Notes under the pieces: model-generated
Told to the model about the DNA's origin: nothing
Databases searched by the model: none
The model's input: only the letters and a program-made list of their open reading frames with translations
Assembly (NCBI GenBank): GCA_031260545.1
Contig: JAIRJQ010000102.1
Location: 1 to 7,474 of the forward strand
Reading direction: 5' to 3'
DNA: 7,474 nucleotides
Source: Methanomassiliicoccaceae archaeon
GTDB taxonomy: Archaea; Thermoplasmatota; Thermoplasmata; Methanomassiliicoccales; Methanomethylophilaceae
Shown here: positions 5,238 through 7,474 of the stretch, one piece after another
How positions within the stretch are numbered: position 1 is the first letter of the stretch
Layout: the number at the start of each line of letters is the position of its first letter
Translations under genes and position numbers: made by a program

Positions 5238-7091
5238 ATGTATTGGAGAGACGACTACGAGAACAAGGTATCAACACCTAAGAAAGCATTGGCCAACGTT
5301 AAACCCGGGAAGTCCATATTCATCAGCGGCGGCTGCGCCAAACCGAAATACATCCTTGAGAACCTTTTAAAGAAGGAAACGTCCCGTGATAATAAGGTGT
5401 TAACGTCATTCAACTTCCTTCCCAGCCCGTTCGCTGACGAAGATGTTCAGAAGAATTACCGTGTGAACTCATTTTTCATGGACACCGAGGTCGAGGAAGG
5501 GGTATCAAAGGGAAGGATGGACTATACGCCGATACACACATCCGAATTAGCATTCATGTTCGAGTCCGGAAGGATAGCGGTGGACATCGCGATCGTTCAG
5601 GTGTCCCCTCCGGACATGCACGGTTATTGTTCTTTGGGAACATCGGTCGATATCGCAAAAGCGGCGGTCAAAGTTGCAAGTGTCGTTATCGCCGAGGTCA
5701 ACAGACAGATGCCGAGGACGCTCGGCGATTCGTTCATCCACGTTTCCGACATAGACAGCATAGTCGAGGTGGATTATTCGGTCGAACACGAACTCGATCC
5801 GGAGGATGTGAGCGATGCGGTGCTCGATATGATCGGCATCAACGTATCGAAATTAGTGCCGGACGGCGCAACACTGCAGGTAGGCATAGGGCGAGTTCCG
5901 GACGGTATACTGAAACACCTGCATAACAAGAAACATTTGGGGATCCATACGGAGATGTTCTCCGACGGTATCGTCGATCTTGTGAAAGCAGGCGTCATAA
6001 CAGGAGAAAAAAAATCGATACATCCGAATAAGATCGTAACATCGTTCGTCATAGGTTCGCAGAAACTTATGGAATTCATCGACAACAATCCAACTATAGA
6101 GTTCCGTCCGTCGAACTACACCAACAATCCGATAGTCATCGGCCGTAACAGTAACATGATTGCCATAAACACCGCATCATCCGTTGACCTTACAGGTCAG
6201 GTTCTGTCTGACAGAACCGGACTGAAGGATGTTGACAATCCGGGCGCGCAGGCGGAATTTGCGAGAGGAGCCGCGTATGCTCACGGACGCTCCATAATCG
6301 TAATACCGTCGACCGCCGAAGGAAGATCGAAAATAATCGCCACCATTCCCGAAGGAGCGGGAGTGTCCATGTCCCGCGAGGACGTGCACTACGTGGTGAC
6401 GGAACACGGTATCGCGCACCTCAGAGGCCGGACATTGGCGAACCGTGCGCTTGAACTGATAAACATAGCGCATCCGCAGTACCGCACGAAACTGCTTGAT
6501 CAGGCGGTCAAGGCCGGATACCTGCCGGAGGATCAAAGCAAACGTCCGTACACCGGAAAACCGTATCCCAAGGAGTTCGAGTTCAACGAGACGTTCAGAG
6601 GTTCCAAGCTGTTCATACGTCCTCTCAAACCGACGGATGAGGACATGATGAAAGATCTTTTCTATTCTTTTTCGGAGAAGACGATACATCAGAGATTCAT
6701 GTCCCAGCGCATAATACAGCCGAGGTTCGAACGTATGAGCCAGGTGAACATAGATTACGATACCACGATGGGATTCGGAGCGTTCCAGTCCATAGGGTTA
6801 AGGACGATCATGGTGGCCATGTGCAGTTATGAGCACGACCCAAAGACAAGCTCTGCAGAGGTATCGTTCGCAGTGAGGGACGATTGGCAGGGGAAAGGCC
6901 TGGGCTCATATCTTCTGGACCTTATGATAAAAGTAGGAAGGGCAAGGAACGTGAAAGCGTTCACTGCCGAGGTCCTTTCAACCAACGCAGGCATGCTGAA
7001 CCTGTTCTACCGTACCGGATTGGACGTCAAGACGAAGCTGGAGGACGATGTTTACGTCGTTTCATTCAACCTCGTGAAACAGTCGATATGA
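5238..7091 (+). CDS. Acetyl-CoA hydrolase/CoA-transferase family protein fused to a GNAT acetyltransferase
   Basis: A 617-residue two-domain protein. Residues 1 to about 435 are a CoA-transferase of the acetyl-CoA hydrolase/4-hydroxybutyrate CoA-transferase group, which moves CoA between acids through a glutamyl-CoA intermediate. Seen: QVGIGRVPDG (214-223), GIHTEMFSDG with Glu239 at the place of the family's catalytic glutamate, and the late signatures GAGVSMSREDVHYVVTEHG (split at 373-391) and LRGRTL (395-400). A short linker (about 436-455) leads to a GNAT domain (456-617) opening with LFIRPLKPTDEDMM and carrying the acetyl-CoA loop RDDWQGKGLG (547-556). The RP..P.DE and HQRF segments recall Pat-type protein acetyltransferases. 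The first half alone is a full-length CoA-transferase, so this is a true fusion. The start is the ATG at 5238; the G-run at 5227-5232 is a weak SD and a TATA-like stretch lies at 5205-5223. It ends directly against the convergent acyl-CoA synthetase gene. The acid substrate cannot be read from sequence. Confidence 0.92.
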   Translation: MYWRDDYENKVSTPKKALANVKPGKSIFISGGCAKPKYILENLLKKETSRDNKVLTSFNFLPSPFADEDVQKNYRVNSFFMDTEVEEGVSKGRMDYTPIHTSELAFMFESGRIAVDIAIVQVSPPDMHGYCSLGTSVDIAKAAVKVASVVIAEVNRQMPRTLGDSFIHVSDIDSIVEVDYSVEHELDPEDVSDAVLDMIGINVSKLVPDGATLQVGIGRVPDGILKHLHNKKHLGIHTEMFSDGIVDLVKAGVITGEKKSIHPNKIVTSFVIGSQKLMEFIDNNPTIEFRPSNYTNNPIVIGRNSNMIAINTASSVDLTGQVLSDRTGLKDVDNPGAQAEFARGAAYAHGRSIIVIPSTAEGRSKIIATIPEGAGVSMSREDVHYVVTEHGIAHLRGRTLANRALELINIAHPQYRTKLLDQAVKAGYLPEDQSKRPYTGKPYPKEFEFNETFRGSKLFIRPLKPTDEDMMKDLFYSFSEKTIHQRFMSQRIIQPRFERMSQVNIDYDTTMGFGAFQSIGLRTIMVAMCSYEHDPKTSSAEVSFAVRDDWQGKGLGSYLLDLMIKVGRARNVKAFTAEVLSTNAGMLNLFYRTGLDVKTKLEDDVYVVSFNLVKQSI

Positions 7092-7474
7092 TCACTGTTT
7101 GTCGCGATCCCTTATCTCCACACGCCTGATCTTTCCGCTGATCGTTTTCGGCAAAGCATCAACGAATTCGATGATCCTCGGATACTTATACGGCGCCGTC
7201 TCCTTTTTCACGAAATTTTGAATATCTTTCTTTAATTCCTCTGACGGCGTGAATCCGGCTTTCAGCACGATCGTCGCTTTTACGAGCTGACCTCTCACCT
7301 CATCGGGAACTCCCGTCACCGCGGTCTCCTTGACCGCAGGATGATTTACTAGAACGCTCTCTATTTCAAACGGGCCGATGCGGTATCCGGACGATTTTAT
7401 TATATCGTCGTTCCTGCCGACGTACCATATGTAACCATCTTCGTCGCGCCACGCGACATCGCCGGAATGGTGCC
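7092..7474 (-). CDS. AMP-forming acyl-CoA/acetyl-CoA synthetase (partial, C-terminal part)
   Basis: The last 126 residues of an adenylate-forming enzyme that activates a carboxylic acid with ATP and loads it onto CoA; the N-terminus lies beyond the right edge. Seen: HSGDVAWRDEDGYIW, containing the ATP-ribose-binding aspartate (codon at 7458-7460). The hinge/A8 motif VGRNDDIIKSSGYRIGP follows, the glycine of GRNDD being coded at 7416-7418. Then come RGQLVKA, APYKYPRIIEFV and PKTISGK, whose final lysine (codon 7131-7133) is the A10 catalytic lysine of the adenylation step. The APYKYPR and GPFEIE details fit acetyl- or medium-chain acyl-CoA synthetases rather than ADP-forming enzymes. This lysine is the residue that Pat-type acetyltransferases modify in bacterial Acs, which makes the adjoining GNAT fusion notable. 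The stop at 7092-7094 directly abuts the convergent gene's stop. Acid specificity cannot be told from this part. Confidence 0.94.
   Translation of the reverse strand, partial: HHSGDVAWRDEDGYIWYVGRNDDIIKSSGYRIGPFEIESVLVNHPAVKETAVTGVPDEVRGQLVKATIVLKAGFTPSEELKKDIQNFVKKETAPYKYPRIIEFVDALPKTISGKIRRVEIRDRDKQ

Noticed and set aside
6007..6014. Run of eight A as a programmed slippage site in the fusion gene
   Set aside because: It encodes ordinary Glu-Lys-Lys within a conserved, uninterrupted CoA-transferase domain; nothing in either alternative frame suggests use.

Overview
The window looks archaeal, at moderate confidence. It has a minimal sufC-sufB pair with no sufD or sufS in view. It also has a NBP35/ApbC-type P-loop iron-sulfur carrier and a CX2CX2CX7C iron-sulfur flavoprotein of the kind first described in methanogens. 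TATA-like boxes lie about 26 bases ahead of several start codons that have no Shine-Dalgarno site, which suggests leaderless transcripts. All seven stop codons in view are TGA or TAA and none is TAG. A Thermoplasmatota/Methanomassiliicoccales-type anaerobe would fit, but that placement is an inference from gene content and not from a marker gene.

Layout, left to right. (1) 1-660, minus: 5' part of an Mrp/ApbC/NBP35 Fe-S carrier ATPase, running off the left edge. (2) 724-1992, minus: AAA+ ATPase with a C-terminal DUF4143 region. Its promoter side (1993-2117) holds an AT-only palindrome and then a 23-bp tandem palindromic repeat. (3) 2202-2594, plus: a small VOC (glyoxalase-fold) protein, convergent with and overlapping sufB by 6 bases. 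(4) 4507-2589, minus: sufC then sufB, overlapping by 22 bases. (5) 4508-4617: a divergent promoter region with two dyad elements. (6) 4618-5199, plus: the iron-sulfur flavoprotein. (7) 5238-7091, plus: a CoA-transferase fused to a GNAT acetyltransferase. (8) 7474-7092, minus: 3' part of an AMP-forming acyl-CoA synthetase, with its stop codon directly against the previous gene's.

Two themes emerge. Most of the left and centre is iron-sulfur metabolism: an assembly scaffold (SufBC), a carrier (Mrp) and a Fe-S flavoprotein. The DUF4143 ATPase and its repeats look like an accessory module between these genes. The right end is acyl-CoA metabolism: a CoA-transferase with an attached Pat-like acetyltransferase faces an acyl-CoA synthetase carrying the PKTxSGK lysine motif that Pat enzymes are known to modify in other organisms.

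The best leads for something undescribed are the repeat/DUF4143 module, the two dyads between sufC and the flavoprotein gene, and the fusion enzyme beside its possible substrate. No stretch over 300 bases lacks a gene; the longest gap is 1993-2201.
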